From the NCBI GenBank assembly GCA_944320555.1, contig CALUHX010000036.1:1-34241 (forward strand): a stretch of DNA of 34,241 nucleotides. The letters run 5' to 3'. Each line of letters opens with the position of its first letter. The stretch's first letter is position 1. Under the pieces are notes generated by a model. That model had not been told where the DNA came from. It saw only the letters and a program-made list of their open reading frames with translations, and ran no database searches. The position numbers and the translations under genes were made by a program. Source of the DNA: an uncultured Butyricimonas sp. Lineage in GTDB: Bacteria > Bacteroidota > Bacteroidia > Bacteroidales > Marinifilaceae. Shown here piece after piece: positions 8,216 through 17,402 of this stretch.

Positions 8216-8956
8216 TTAGACTTTTTGACTTGCGAGTATTTCCACGATGTGTTTCGTGCGGATGGGCAATTTCTCCCGGCGGATGATGCCTTCCATGTGC
8301 ATCAGGCAGGAACTGTCGGCTCCCGTGATGTATTCGGCTCCCGTGGAGATGTGGTCCCGCACCTTGTCCTGCCCCATGCAGACGGAAGTGGCGGCCTCCT
8401 CGATGGAAAACAGCCCCCCGAATCCGCAGCACTCGTCCACCCGTTTCGGCTCGAACACCTCGATTCCCTCCACCAGCGAGAGCAGGTCTTTCAGCGTGGA
8501 ACGGCGGGGCTCCACCAATTCGCTCGGCGAGCCCAAATGAAGAAGGCGCAAGCCGTGGCAACTGTTGTGCACGCTCACCTTGTGCGGGAAATAAGCGTCC
8601 AGCTTGTTCACTTTCAGCACGTCGTGTAGGAACTCGCAAATCTCGTAGATGCGGTTGCTGAGGCAGGCGTGTTCCTCTTTCCGGAGCAGCGTCGGGTAAT
8701 GCTCTTTCACGAACACGACGCAACTGGCCGACGGGCCCACCACGTAGTCGTATCGCTTGAACAGGTCTTCCATTTGTTCCGCCAGGCGGGTGGCGTCCTT
8801 TTCAAACCCGCCGTTCGCCATGGGCTGGCCGCAGCACGTCTGGTTGAGGGGATAATCCACGTCCACCCCCAGCGAAGTCAGCAGTTTGTACGAGGCGACC
8901 CCCACTTGGGGATACACGGCGTTGATATAACACGGGATAAATAATCCTACTTTCAT
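8216..8956 (-). CDS. lutA: Lactate utilization protein A (CCG domains)
   Basis: A 246-residue LutA/LldE protein with two cysteine-rich CCG domains that coordinate iron-sulfur clusters, as in heterodisulfide reductase subunit B and the glycolate oxidase iron-sulfur subunit. The first is CYINAVYP leading to NQTCCGQPMANGGF, the second NSCHGLR leading to DECCGFGGLFS, with a final GADSSCLMHMEG. It works with LutB and LutC to oxidise L-lactate. It follows the permease by 33 bases and precedes lutB by 19 bases in the operon. Start MKVGLFIPCY is the standard family start. Confidence 0.95.
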   Translation of the reverse strand: MKVGLFIPCYINAVYPQVGVASYKLLTSLGVDVDYPLNQTCCGQPMANGGFEKDATRLAEQMEDLFKRYDYVVGPSASCVVFVKEHYPTLLRKEEHACLSNRIYEICEFLHDVLKVNKLDAYFPHKVSVHNSCHGLRLLHLGSPSELVEPRRSTLKDLLSLVEGIEVFEPKRVDECCGFGGLFSIEEAATSVCMGQDKVRDHISTGAEYITGADSSCLMHMEGIIRREKLPIRTKHIVEILASQKV

Positions 8957-8989
8957 ATTTGTTCTTTTATGTGTTGATAAACAATCGTC

Positions 8990-10489
8990 TTATGCAAAAA
9001 TGTAGACAATCACTCCGGTGATGACCACGTAGGCCACGGCGTAAACGACGGCCGATTTCAGAATGTTGCCCTCCTGTCCTTGCTGGTTGCAGGCGGAAGT
9101 CGCGATGGCTATGCTCTGCGGGGAAATGATTTTCCCGCCCGTGGCGCCTGCCGTGTTCGCCGCGGACAACCAGGTCGGGTCCACTCCGATGTGGCCGGCC
9201 ACGCCCGCTTGCAGCTTGCCGAAGAGGATGTTGGCCGACGTGTCGCTGCCCGTCAGGAATGTGCCGATGGCTCCGATGGCTGGCGCGAACAGGGGATAGA
9301 ACGCGCCTGTCGCGGAGGAGAGGGCCACGGCCAGATGGTTGATCATGCCGGCCGTCTCCATGATGGACGAGAAACCGACAAGGCAGATGACCGTCACGAT
9401 GGTCTTGCGCAGTTGCACCAGCGACCTCCACAGGATGACCAACAGGTCTTTGGCCTTTCCGCCTTGGATAAGTCCCCCTATGAAAGAGCCGATGAAGAGC
9501 AGCACGCCGCCTTGCGTCAGCCACTGTATGGTGTATGTCTTTTCCACTCCGCCGATGGCAAGGTGGACGGACGAGGCGCACACGGATTGCAACGCCGTCT
9601 TGATGCCGGGGAAGAGCGGACTTGTGACAAGCACCAGAAGCATGATCAGGGCGTACACCATCCACGCCTTGACAATCTCGGACGTGGAGTAAGGAAGCCG
9701 TTCCGCGGCCGTTTTTTTCCGGTCGATGAATTTGCCCAAAAGAATAATCACGACGATGGAGGCCAGACTGCCTACGATGGCCGGAGTCTCCGCCCCGACG
9801 TAATGCGCCGCGGCGTATTGCGTCGCCAGCGACACCGCCCCCACCGATAGGCTCAAGCCCAGATTCTTCGGCAACGCCTTCCATCTCGGATCGGCCAAAA
9901 AGGTGATGACGCACGGGATGAGCAACATCAGCACGGAAAGTTGCAGCACGACCGCCGTGCTTAACGGGATGACATCCAGTCCTGTCTCCTGGGACAGCAC
10001 GATGACCGGAACGCCCACGGCCCCGAACGCCGTCGCCACGCTGTTGGCGATGAGGCTCACCACCGCCGAGAACATCGGTTTGAATCCCAGGCTGATGAGG
10101 ATGGCCGCCGGAATGGCCACGGCGGTCCCGAATCCCGCCATCCCTTCCAGCAATCCCCCGAATCCCCACGTGATGAGCAGCACCTGCACGCTCTTGTCAG
10201 TGGAAATGGCGGAGAATTGCCGCTTCAACACCTCGATTTTTCCCGTGTGCAGCAACACGTTGTAGCTGTATATCGCCATCAGAATGATGAACAGGATGGG
10301 AACCAAGGCTTTCAACATGCCGTAAATGAACGAGTTGAGTGCGTCAGACACCGGTTGGTCGAACGCGAAAATGGCAAGACACAAGGTTAAAAGCAGTGTG
10401 ACAATACTGCTTTTGTCCCCCGACACTTTAAGGAACCCCATCAGTACAATCAATATGACAATGGGTAAAGCGGCATACAATGTTTCCAT
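8990..10489 (-). CDS. lctP: L-lactate permease
   Basis: A 499-residue LctP-family permease with about a dozen membrane segments that imports L-lactate, probably with protons. Conserved phrases include TWGFGGLLEGMAGFGTAVAIPA (split here across residues about 108-128), LIANSVATAFGAVGVP, FLTGSDTSANILFGKLQ and NTAGATGGKIISPQSIAIA. It is slightly shorter than the E. coli LldP (about 550 residues), as in many Bacteroidota members. It is the first gene of the lctP-lutA-lutB-lutC operon, which therefore covers uptake and oxidation of lactate. No LldR or LutR regulator is adjacent. The promoter should lie in the 537-base divergent gap, but I could not identify a convincing box. Confidence 0.94.
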   Translation of the reverse strand: METLYAALPIVILIVLMGFLKVSGDKSSIVTLLLTLCLAIFAFDQPVSDALNSFIYGMLKALVPILFIILMAIYSYNVLLHTGKIEVLKRQFSAISTDKSVQVLLITWGFGGLLEGMAGFGTAVAIPAAILISLGFKPMFSAVVSLIANSVATAFGAVGVPVIVLSQETGLDVIPLSTAVVLQLSVLMLLIPCVITFLADPRWKALPKNLGLSLSVGAVSLATQYAAAHYVGAETPAIVGSLASIVVIILLGKFIDRKKTAAERLPYSTSEIVKAWMVYALIMLLVLVTSPLFPGIKTALQSVCASSVHLAIGGVEKTYTIQWLTQGGVLLFIGSFIGGLIQGGKAKDLLVILWRSLVQLRKTIVTVICLVGFSSIMETAGMINHLAVALSSATGAFYPLFAPAIGAIGTFLTGSDTSANILFGKLQAGVAGHIGVDPTWLSAANTAGATGGKIISPQSIAIATSACNQQGQEGNILKSAVVYAVAYVVITGVIVYIFA

Positions 10490-11026
10490 GTCGTAGCGGT
10501 TAGTTTAAGTTTTATTGTTGTGTTAATAGTTGTTTTGCTTTATTGGAACACTAAAGTAGAGAAATAAAATTGAAAACACCATATTGTATTGTGTTTTATA
10601 AAATAAAATAAGATATTTAAACACATCAACCCAAAAACAATGCCGGGGTTTTCCGCTAGTAATAACAGTGTTTTAAGCGGGTAATAAGCCATTATGTTCG
10701 GTGGAGGTTCGATGGCGGAACGGTGGGTGGTCGTCCGTGGACGACCGTCCATCGAACTTGCATCGCGCCCGGATCGTGCCGCATGGCTTAAAGGTGGCTT
10801 AAAATACGCTTATTAGTGTGTGAAAAGGGGCGGAAAGGGCATGTTTTGGGGGCGTGTGGATGGCGGTGGGAAAATTTTGCGATGGGAACGGATGATTTTT
10901 GTGGAATTGGATGTGTTGATTGTTAGTGTGTTATGAAAAATGTGGAGAAAAAAGTGAAAAAAGTCGGGGAGCGACTCACCCATTTGCGATTTTTTTTAGT
11001 CTTACTTATAGACAGAAAGGAAAATT
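10490..11026. other. Divergent intergenic region between lctP and fecR
   Basis: These 537 bases contain no convincing gene. They must hold the promoters of the lactate operon (leftward) and the fecR-susC locus (rightward). The visible structure is a nested palindrome at 10707-10757 and, around it, a more distant complementary pair TTTTAAGC (10671-10678) and GCTTAAAA (10797-10804). The left 130 bases are AT-rich and look like a promoter region for lctP. The right part has no clear TTTG/TAnnTTTG pair before fecR, which would fit transcription by an ECF sigma factor. Confidence 0.6.
10707..10757. repeat. Nested inverted repeat
   Basis: The outer arms GTTCGATGG (10707-10715) and CCATCGAAC (10749-10757) are perfectly complementary. 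They enclose a second perfect inverted repeat, GGTCGTCC (10729-10736) and GGACGACC (10739-10746). The left side has 13 unpaired bases between the arms and the right side only two. It lies between the divergent lctP and fecR genes and could be an operator or an RNA structure. Confidence 0.7.
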
Positions 11027-12178
11027 ATGGCAATATCGGATTATATCGAGGATTTGATTTACCGGGTGCTTTCCGGGGAGGCGGACGAGGAAGACCGTGC
11101 GGCTTTCCGGGAGTGGCTGGAGGAGAGCGAGGAGCACCGGACGTTCTTCCGGGAGGTGGAACGGGCGTGGTACACGGGACGGTATGCGATGCGCTGGCGG
11201 AACGTGAAAACGAGTGAGGCGTGGCGGAACGTGGAGCATCGTCACGAACGGCGTCGTCGGCGTCGGATTGGATATGTGTGGGGAAGCGTGGCTGCCGTGG
11301 CGGCGTTGGTGGTGGGAGTCGCGTTGTTGTGGCTTCCGGAGCGGGAAGAGCCGGTGCCGGTGGCGGAGAACGTCATCCGTCCGGGCGAGTCGAAGGCGGT
11401 GTTGATTATGCCCGGTCATGAGGAAATCGCGTTGTGGGGAGAAGGAAGCGACACGATTCGGGAACAGGGAATGAGCATTTTGAACGAAGGCGCGCAAGTG
11501 GATTACAGTCAACAGGGTAGCCGGGTGGAGGAGACGGTGTGGCATGAGTTGCGAATTCCCAAGGGGGGCGAATACCGGTTGCGTTTGTCAGACAGCACGA
11601 TGGTGTACATGAACTCGGATTCCCGGTTGCGGTTCCCCGCGCGTTTTGGCAAGGGAACGCGCGAGGTGGAACTGGAGGGGGAGGCCTACTTCGAGGTGAC
11701 ACGGGATAAGCAGCGACCCTTTGTGGTGCGGACTCCCGAGGTGGCGGTGCGGGTGTTGGGCACGGGTTTTAACGTGATGGCATACGGCGATGACGCGCGG
11801 ACGGAGGTGACGTTGGTGGAGGGAGCGGTGAAGGTGACGGGAAAGCGGACGAGCGAGACGTTGCGGCCAAACGAGCAATTCGTGTGGGAGAATGCGACGG
11901 GACGGCACGAGGTGAGGACGGTGGACGCGCGCAAGTACGTGGAATGGAAGTCGGGCGTGTTGAATTTCGACGCCATGCCGCTGGACGAGCTGGCGGACAG
12001 GCTGAGCCGGTGGTACAACGTGGAGTTTTTCTTCTCGAACGACAGTTTGAAGCGGTTGCGCTTCTCGGGTGCCGTGCGGAAGTATAACGACATTGATTAC
12101 ATATTGAGATTGATAGAGGCCACGACGGACGTGACGTTTAACATCAGCGGCACGACGGTGGTGGTCAGCAAGAAATAA
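11027..12178 (+). CDS. FecR-family anti-sigma factor
   Basis: A 383-residue membrane anti-sigma regulator. Residues 1-80 are cytoplasmic and acidic, then very basic (six arginines at 75-80), with the sigma-binding part typical of the family. One membrane helix spans about 81-103. The periplasmic FecR domain follows (ELRIPKGGEYRLRLSDSTMVYMNS to VLGTGFNVMAY and VTLVEGAVKV), and a C-terminal DUF4974 domain (FDAMPLDELADRLSRWYNVEF) ends the protein. By family knowledge it receives a signal from the STN domain of the downstream SusC and releases a sigma factor. No sigma gene is adjacent, unlike the usual sigma-fecR-susC order. The gene is GC-rich (41/60 in the line at 11281), like the backbone. Confidence 0.94.
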   Translation: MAISDYIEDLIYRVLSGEADEEDRAAFREWLEESEEHRTFFREVERAWYTGRYAMRWRNVKTSEAWRNVEHRHERRRRRRIGYVWGSVAAVAALVVGVALLWLPEREEPVPVAENVIRPGESKAVLIMPGHEEIALWGEGSDTIREQGMSILNEGAQVDYSQQGSRVEETVWHELRIPKGGEYRLRLSDSTMVYMNSDSRLRFPARFGKGTREVELEGEAYFEVTRDKQRPFVVRTPEVAVRVLGTGFNVMAYGDDARTEVTLVEGAVKVTGKRTSETLRPNEQFVWENATGRHEVRTVDARKYVEWKSGVLNFDAMPLDELADRLSRWYNVEFFFSNDSLKRLRFSGAVRKYNDIDYILRLIEATTDVTFNISGTTVVVSKK

Positions 12179-12201
12179 TGAGAATTAAGGGAGGAAAAAA
12201 A

Positions 12202-12255
12202 TGCCGGAAGGTGTTAGGGCCACTTCCCGGCAGAAAACTCTCGACTAAATAGAGT
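12202..12255 (+). other. Two hairpins between fecR and susC
   Basis: The 98-base gap holds an imperfect 12-bp hairpin, arms TGCCGGAAGGTG (12202-12213) and CACTTCCCGGCA (12221-12232), with one mismatch and one wobble. It is followed by a weaker 5-bp hairpin, ACTCT (12237-12241) and AGAGT (12251-12255). Neither is followed by a long T tract. They may attenuate or stabilise the susC part of the transcript. Confidence 0.5.
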
Positions 12256-12276
12256 GTTTAATTCAAATACAAAAGT

Positions 12277-15200
12277 ATGAAAAAAGAAGGACATTCGATG
12301 CCTGTTCATTGGAATAGGCGGAGGCAAATTTTTAGAATTATGAAATTAACTGTAATGCTGTGCGTGTGTTGCTTCTGCACGTTGTCGGCAAACGTGATGT
12401 CGCAGGAGCGACTGAGTATGAAGTTAGGCGAGGTGACTGTCAAGCAGGTTTTCGAGGAAATCCGCCGGCAGACGGAACGCATCGTGATTTGCAACGACGA
12501 CCGGCTGGACCAGTCGAGGCGGGTCGTGGCTAATTTCGACGGAGTGGAATTGGGTGAGATTTTGGCGGATGTGTTGCGTGGCAGCGGGATGACTTTCCGT
12601 TTCGTGGACGATTATATTTTGATTGTGCCGGAGCGGATGCAGGCGGCTGACACCGTGGCGAAACCGTTGACGATTCGCGGACGGGTGACGGACGAGAAGA
12701 AGCAGCCGCTGCCCGGGGTGAGCGTGGTGTTGAGCGGCACAACGGTGGGCGTGTCGACGAACGCGGAGGGACGTTTCCAGTTGGCCGTGCCCGTCCAGAA
12801 AGGGTCGCTGGAGTTCTCCTTCGTGGGCTATGAGAAGCAGGTGGTGCCCTTCACCTCCCGCACTGACTCCCTTTCCGTCGTGATGAAAGAAGAGGCCCAG
12901 GTCATCGTCGAGGTGGTGGTGACGGGGTATCAAACCATAAGGAAGTCCGATGTCGTCGGCTCAACAAATACAATAAAGAGGGAAGATATGGTTTATGACG
13001 GGACGAATACTTTGGAGCAGATGTTGCAAGGAAAATTGCCAGGGGTGGTCGTGATGAATACGAGCGGCTTAGTAGGAACTCGACAGAAGGTTCGTGTGCG
13101 TGGTACCTCGACATTGTTGGGAAATCAAGAACCAGTTTGGGTCGTTGATGGAATCATACAAGAAGACCCACTTCCTTTCGACGCACAAGCTTTAAATGAC
13201 ATGGGGGATAATTTTGATATGTTGACTAATTTTATCGGGAATAGCATAGCATGGTTGAATCCTAACGATATAGAGGATGTCACGGTTTTGAAAGATGCGT
13301 CCGCCACGGTGTTGTATGGAGTTAAGGCTGCAAATGGAGTTATTGTGATTACGACGAAAAAAGGAGAGAAGGGGCGTTTGAGCGTGACTTATTCCGGAGG
13401 TGTTTCCTTGACGAATAAGTTGAATTATAAGAAGATGAATTTGATGAACTCCAAAGAGCGTGTCGATTTTTCCCGGGAGATTTATGAGAGGCACTTGCTA
13501 GGGACGATACCTACGACCTCGGTGGGATACGAGAGGGAGTTGCAGCGTTATTTGTCGAAGGAAATAACGTATAGCGAATTTAATGAGGCTGTCCACCGTT
13601 TGGAAGTGATGAATACGGATTGGATGGATATTTTGTATCAGACCCAGATGAGCCATAATCATACATTGAGTGTTTCAGGAGGTAGCGATAAGGCCACTTA
13701 TTATGGGTCATTCAATTATTCTAAGAATAAGGGAGCGGCTAGAGGTAATGAGACGGAGCAGTTCGGTGCTTCTTTTCACATGGACGCACAGGTGCATAAA
13801 AACGTGAAAATAGGAATGGGTTTGAACGCATCTTATGGAAAGACGGAAGGATTTTATGTAATAGACCCGTATTCTTACGCTTTGAACACGAGCAGGGCCG
13901 TTCCGTGTTATGATGAGAATGGAGACTATTACTATTATTTGTTGGGTGGTTATAAGTTCAATATTTTGAAGGAGTTGGAGGAGACGGGCAATACGAATGA
14001 CCGGCGGACGTTCAATATCAACTTTAATTTTAGTTGGGATATTCTTCCGAGTCTGCGTTTTGAGATGCTTGGGAGTTTTGGTTCGAATAATACAGTCGGG
14101 GAAACGTGGGCTTCGGAATATAGCCATTATATCACGGCGATTCGCGGATATGAGTTCGGCTCTTTTTTGAAGGGGTCGGACGAGTATGACCGTTCCGTTC
14201 TTCCCCATGGTGGGGAATTGAATACCACGGAAGCTCGTAACTCTTCGTATACGTGGAGGAATAGTTTGTCGTATAATGATGTGTTTGGCAGGCATCGGGT
14301 AGGAATTATGGCAGGGGTGGAATTGCGTAGTACTTTGGTAGACCAGGTGTCAGCAACGACATACGGATATTTTCCGGATCGAGGAAAGAATGTGACGAAA
14401 CCGCCTTTGGTGGTTAATGGCGTTGAGAACTCGATATATAATAAAATGACGACCCGGATTGTGGATAATATGTCAAATTATTTTTCCTTGTATGGAAGTG
14501 CGACGTATTCATTCGACGAGCGTTATGTTTTTACGGCGAGCATACGTTCGGATGCCTCTAATCGTTTTGGGCAGGATAGGAGGGCTCGTTTTTTGCCTGT
14601 CTGGTCTATCGGTGGACGTTGGAATGCGCATAATGAGACATGGATGCAAAATCAGAAGGTGTTTAGTGAACTGAACATGCGTGCCTCTTTGGGTTGGCAA
14701 GGGAACGTGGCGGAGAATTTTGGTCCGGATCTGGTGGCTCAATTGCCAACGAATGTGGTGAATAATGTGACAGGCGAGTATGAGTTAAAGATAAAATCAT
14801 TGCCTTATGCGGATTTGCGTTGGGAGAAAACCCGTTCGCTGAATGTTGGGTTTGATATGGGATTGTTTAGAAATAGGGTGATGCTTTCTGTGGAGTATTA
14901 TAATAAACATTCGGAGGATTTGATTGTTTATAAGGATGTCCCTTTGTCTTATGGCGTGGAGCAGATGCCGATCAATGGCGGAACGATGACGAATGAGGGA
15001 TTTGAATTGAACTTGAGCACGACATTGGTTCGGACGCAAAATTTTATTTGGAATATTTCCATGAACACAGCCAAGAACCGTAATAGAATAAAGAGCACAT
15101 TAGTGCCGGATGGCTCTTGGACTTCTGCCGTTAGCGGAGAGTTGAACAAAGAGGGGTATCCTGTTTCCGCATTTTGGGCATTTGAGTTAGTGGGATTGGA

Positions 15201-15846
15201 TCATGAATACGGTACGCCGATTTTTAATATTCCAGAGACTATTGAGGATCCGGAGGGGCAGGGTGATGCCACAAGTTATATGAAGTATATGGGAAAAATG
15301 GAACCGGATTTCACGGGTGGTTTATCGATGTCATTCAGATATAAGAATTTATCGTTATTGAGTAGTTTTAATCTGAGTATAGGAGGGAAACGGTTCTTGC
15401 ATTCTCTGTTTCAAAGCAAGAATTTTCCATACTCTTTACCTGCGGCTTATGACAATCTGTCGAAAGAATTTGTCAATCGTTGGAGGGAACCGGGGGATGA
15501 ATTGCATACGAATATTCCTGCAATTCCCTCGTACGATGAGGAGAATACAACAAATATAAAATTTCCGGGGACAAATATTGTCGCAAATATTTATGAGATG
15601 TATGACTATTCGGATGTCCGGGTGGTGAATGCCTCATTTTTACGTTGCAATAATATATCTTTGACGTATAATCTACCGGATGCGTTCTTGAAATACCTGG
15701 GATTGGAAAATGTCGCTTTTTCTGGGTCTGTAAGTAATCCGTTTATGATAGTCAGTAAGGATTACAAGGGGGTAGACCCCGAGGTGGCAACGGGAGGCCA
15801 GCCATTATCCAAGGTTTATTCGTTACGATTAAATATTACTTTTTAA
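12277..15846 (+). CDS. SusC/RagA-family TonB-linked outer membrane protein with STN domain
   Basis: A 1189-residue outer-membrane importer. Order of parts: signal peptide (about 22-43, ending NVMSQ), STN signalling domain (about 48-115, starting MKLGEVTVKQVFEEI), carboxypeptidase-D-like beta-sandwich (about 130-210, IRGRVTDEKKQPLPGV), plug (about 215-350, DVVGSTNTIKRE, VRVRGTSTL and a KDASATVLYGVKAANGV segment) and barrel to the final aromatic residue. It would pass substrate captured by the adjacent SusD through the outer membrane using TonB energy, and signal through its STN domain to FecR. Base composition changes abruptly near 12930, at the phrase VVVTGY: GC-rich before and AT-rich after, pointing to a recombinant gene. 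The ATG at 12298 or 12340 could also serve as start. Confidence 0.95.
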   Translation: MKKEGHSMPVHWNRRRQIFRIMKLTVMLCVCCFCTLSANVMSQERLSMKLGEVTVKQVFEEIRRQTERIVICNDDRLDQSRRVVANFDGVELGEILADVLRGSGMTFRFVDDYILIVPERMQAADTVAKPLTIRGRVTDEKKQPLPGVSVVLSGTTVGVSTNAEGRFQLAVPVQKGSLEFSFVGYEKQVVPFTSRTDSLSVVMKEEAQVIVEVVVTGYQTIRKSDVVGSTNTIKREDMVYDGTNTLEQMLQGKLPGVVVMNTSGLVGTRQKVRVRGTSTLLGNQEPVWVVDGIIQEDPLPFDAQALNDMGDNFDMLTNFIGNSIAWLNPNDIEDVTVLKDASATVLYGVKAANGVIVITTKKGEKGRLSVTYSGGVSLTNKLNYKKMNLMNSKERVDFSREIYERHLLGTIPTTSVGYERELQRYLSKEITYSEFNEAVHRLEVMNTDWMDILYQTQMSHNHTLSVSGGSDKATYYGSFNYSKNKGAARGNETEQFGASFHMDAQVHKNVKIGMGLNASYGKTEGFYVIDPYSYALNTSRAVPCYDENGDYYYYLLGGYKFNILKELEETGNTNDRRTFNINFNFSWDILPSLRFEMLGSFGSNNTVGETWASEYSHYITAIRGYEFGSFLKGSDEYDRSVLPHGGELNTTEARNSSYTWRNSLSYNDVFGRHRVGIMAGVELRSTLVDQVSATTYGYFPDRGKNVTKPPLVVNGVENSIYNKMTTRIVDNMSNYFSLYGSATYSFDERYVFTASIRSDASNRFGQDRRARFLPVWSIGGRWNAHNETWMQNQKVFSELNMRASLGWQGNVAENFGPDLVAQLPTNVVNNVTGEYELKIKSLPYADLRWEKTRSLNVGFDMGLFRNRVMLSVEYYNKHSEDLIVYKDVPLSYGVEQMPINGGTMTNEGFELNLSTTLVRTQNFIWNISMNTAKNRNRIKSTLVPDGSWTSAVSGELNKEGYPVSAFWAFELVGLDHEYGTPIFNIPETIEDPEGQGDATSYMKYMGKMEPDFTGGLSMSFRYKNLSLLSSFNLSIGGKRFLHSLFQSKNFPYSLPAAYDNLSKEFVNRWREPGDELHTNIPAIPSYDEENTTNIKFPGTNIVANIYEMYDYSDVRVVNASFLRCNNISLTYNLPDAFLKYLGLENVAFSGSVSNPFMIVSKDYKGVDPEVATGGQPLSKVYSLRLNITF

Positions 15847-15857
15847 ATATTGTCATC

Positions 15858-17378
15858 ATGAAACCAAGAATATTGATTATAGCTTTTTTGTTAGGAGTGG
15901 TTTGCTCATGGGCTTGTGATGATTTCTTAGAAGAGACAAGTCAGAATGAAATGAAACCTTCTTCTGCGGATGATTTGCAGCAACTGTTGAATGGAGAAGT
16001 ATACGTGGCAGGGCATAGTTCGGACAATATCTTCCATATGTATTTGGAATTGTTGACGGATAATGTCTCGTGCAGATTTGTGGATGACACTTGGCGGTTG
16101 CCTTTGTATGAGCAATATTATCCTGTTTATACATGGCAAGATGATATGTATGAATTGCTGGAGACGAATGGAAAGACGCAAGGAATAGATACGTATGCCC
16201 ATTACTATCGGGGCATAAAAGGTTGCAATGTGGTGTTGGATATGTTGGATAAAGTTACCGGTAGTGATGCGCAAAAGGCGAATGTGGAAGGCCAGGCGTT
16301 GGCGATGAGGGGGTATTTCTATTTCATGCTGGTGAATTTGTACGCTCAACCATATAACGCTCCCGGTATAGATGTGAACGAGGCTCTTGGCGTGCCGTTG
16401 ATATTGAGGTCCGAGGTGAAAGATGATTATCCTTTCCGGGCTTCCATAGCGAGTGTTTATGAATCTATTGAGTCCGATTTGTTGAGGGCTTTGGATTTGC
16501 TAAAGGAAAACGGTCAAGAGAATAGCCCTTTTAGAGCGACGGATATGTTCTGTTATACCATGTTGTCGAGGATGTATCTCTATATGGAAAACTGGGAAGA
16601 GGCCGTCAAGTATGCTTCCATGGGATTGGATAAAAATCCAAGATTGTTGAATCTTGCTTCAGTGAGTTCAAGTTATGAGAGTATGATGTATCCTCCCACG
16701 GAAAATGTGTACAGCCGTAATAGTCCGGAATTGATATGGGCAGGTTATGGAAATGCGAATCAATATGATTTTGCTACAGGATATTTCACTTTTGTTCCTT
16801 CGGATGAGTTGTTGGCGTTGTATCAGTATAATCATGGCGAAACAGGTAACAGGGGGGATTTAAGATTACGTTATTATTATAAATATGCAAAAGATTATGC
16901 AGCAGGTGGAACGATGTATGAGCCAATATGCGGGCTTTGCGTGCCTTATCCCGCAGAAACAAATTATCCGATAAAGGGTTTGAGAGTCGCAGAGCTTTAT
17001 TTGAACAGGGCGGAGGCGAACATTCGCTTGTATTTGGAGAATAGTGAGGAGTCGTTAAGGGAAGAGGCAATAAAGGATTTGAATTATCTGCGGTCATGTC
17101 GTATTGAAACGCAAGATAACTCTTCTTATGAGGTGAATTATGCCGGGGAGGAATTATTGTCTTTCTGTCTTGATGAGAGACGTCGGGAATTCGCTTGGCA
17201 GGATCATCGTTGGTTTGATCTGAGAAGGTGTGGGATGCCGGAGATTTCGCATGTGTTTCAAGCAAGCGTAGTTTCGGCTCCGGTGACATATGTGTTGGAG
17301 CAGGGAGGTAATCGTTATGTGTTACCGATACCTCGCTCGGCTTTGGATAAGAATTATAATTTGCAGCAGAATCCTTAA
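15858..17378 (+). CDS. RagB/SusD-family substrate-binding lipoprotein
   Basis: A 506-residue SusD-type surface lipoprotein that forms the lid of the SusC pore and captures substrate. The signal peptide ends in a lipobox with Cys20 followed by DDFLEE, an acidic sequence consistent with the Bacteroidota export signal that sends lipoproteins to the cell surface. SusD features include the tetratricopeptide-like helices (QALAMRGYFYFMLVNLYAQPY and AELYLNRAEANIRLY) and the C-terminal DERRREFAWQDHRWFDLRR followed by LPIPRSALDKN. It starts 11 bases after susC. Codon use is AT-rich like the distal part of susC. The substrate cannot be read from the sequence. No glycoside hydrolase, lyase or sulfatase gene is nearby, so a polysaccharide is not specially favoured. 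Confidence 0.94.
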   Translation: MKPRILIIAFLLGVVCSWACDDFLEETSQNEMKPSSADDLQQLLNGEVYVAGHSSDNIFHMYLELLTDNVSCRFVDDTWRLPLYEQYYPVYTWQDDMYELLETNGKTQGIDTYAHYYRGIKGCNVVLDMLDKVTGSDAQKANVEGQALAMRGYFYFMLVNLYAQPYNAPGIDVNEALGVPLILRSEVKDDYPFRASIASVYESIESDLLRALDLLKENGQENSPFRATDMFCYTMLSRMYLYMENWEEAVKYASMGLDKNPRLLNLASVSSSYESMMYPPTENVYSRNSPELIWAGYGNANQYDFATGYFTFVPSDELLALYQYNHGETGNRGDLRLRYYYKYAKDYAAGGTMYEPICGLCVPYPAETNYPIKGLRVAELYLNRAEANIRLYLENSEESLREEAIKDLNYLRSCRIETQDNSSYEVNYAGEELLSFCLDERRREFAWQDHRWFDLRRCGMPEISHVFQASVVSAPVTYVLEQGGNRYVLPIPRSALDKNYNLQQNP

Positions 17379-17402
17379 TATGAACAATAAGATAGAGTCA
17401 TT

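Noticed and set aside
10551-10558. TACTTTAG on the minus strand as the lctP promoter -7 box
   Set aside because: It has one mismatch to TAnnTTTG and there is no TTTG at the right distance, so the evidence is too weak to list as a promoter.
10540-10752. Short minus-strand open frame in the lctP-fecR gap
   Set aside because: It spans the nested palindrome, has no ribosome site or recognisable sequence, and its composition changes halfway along.
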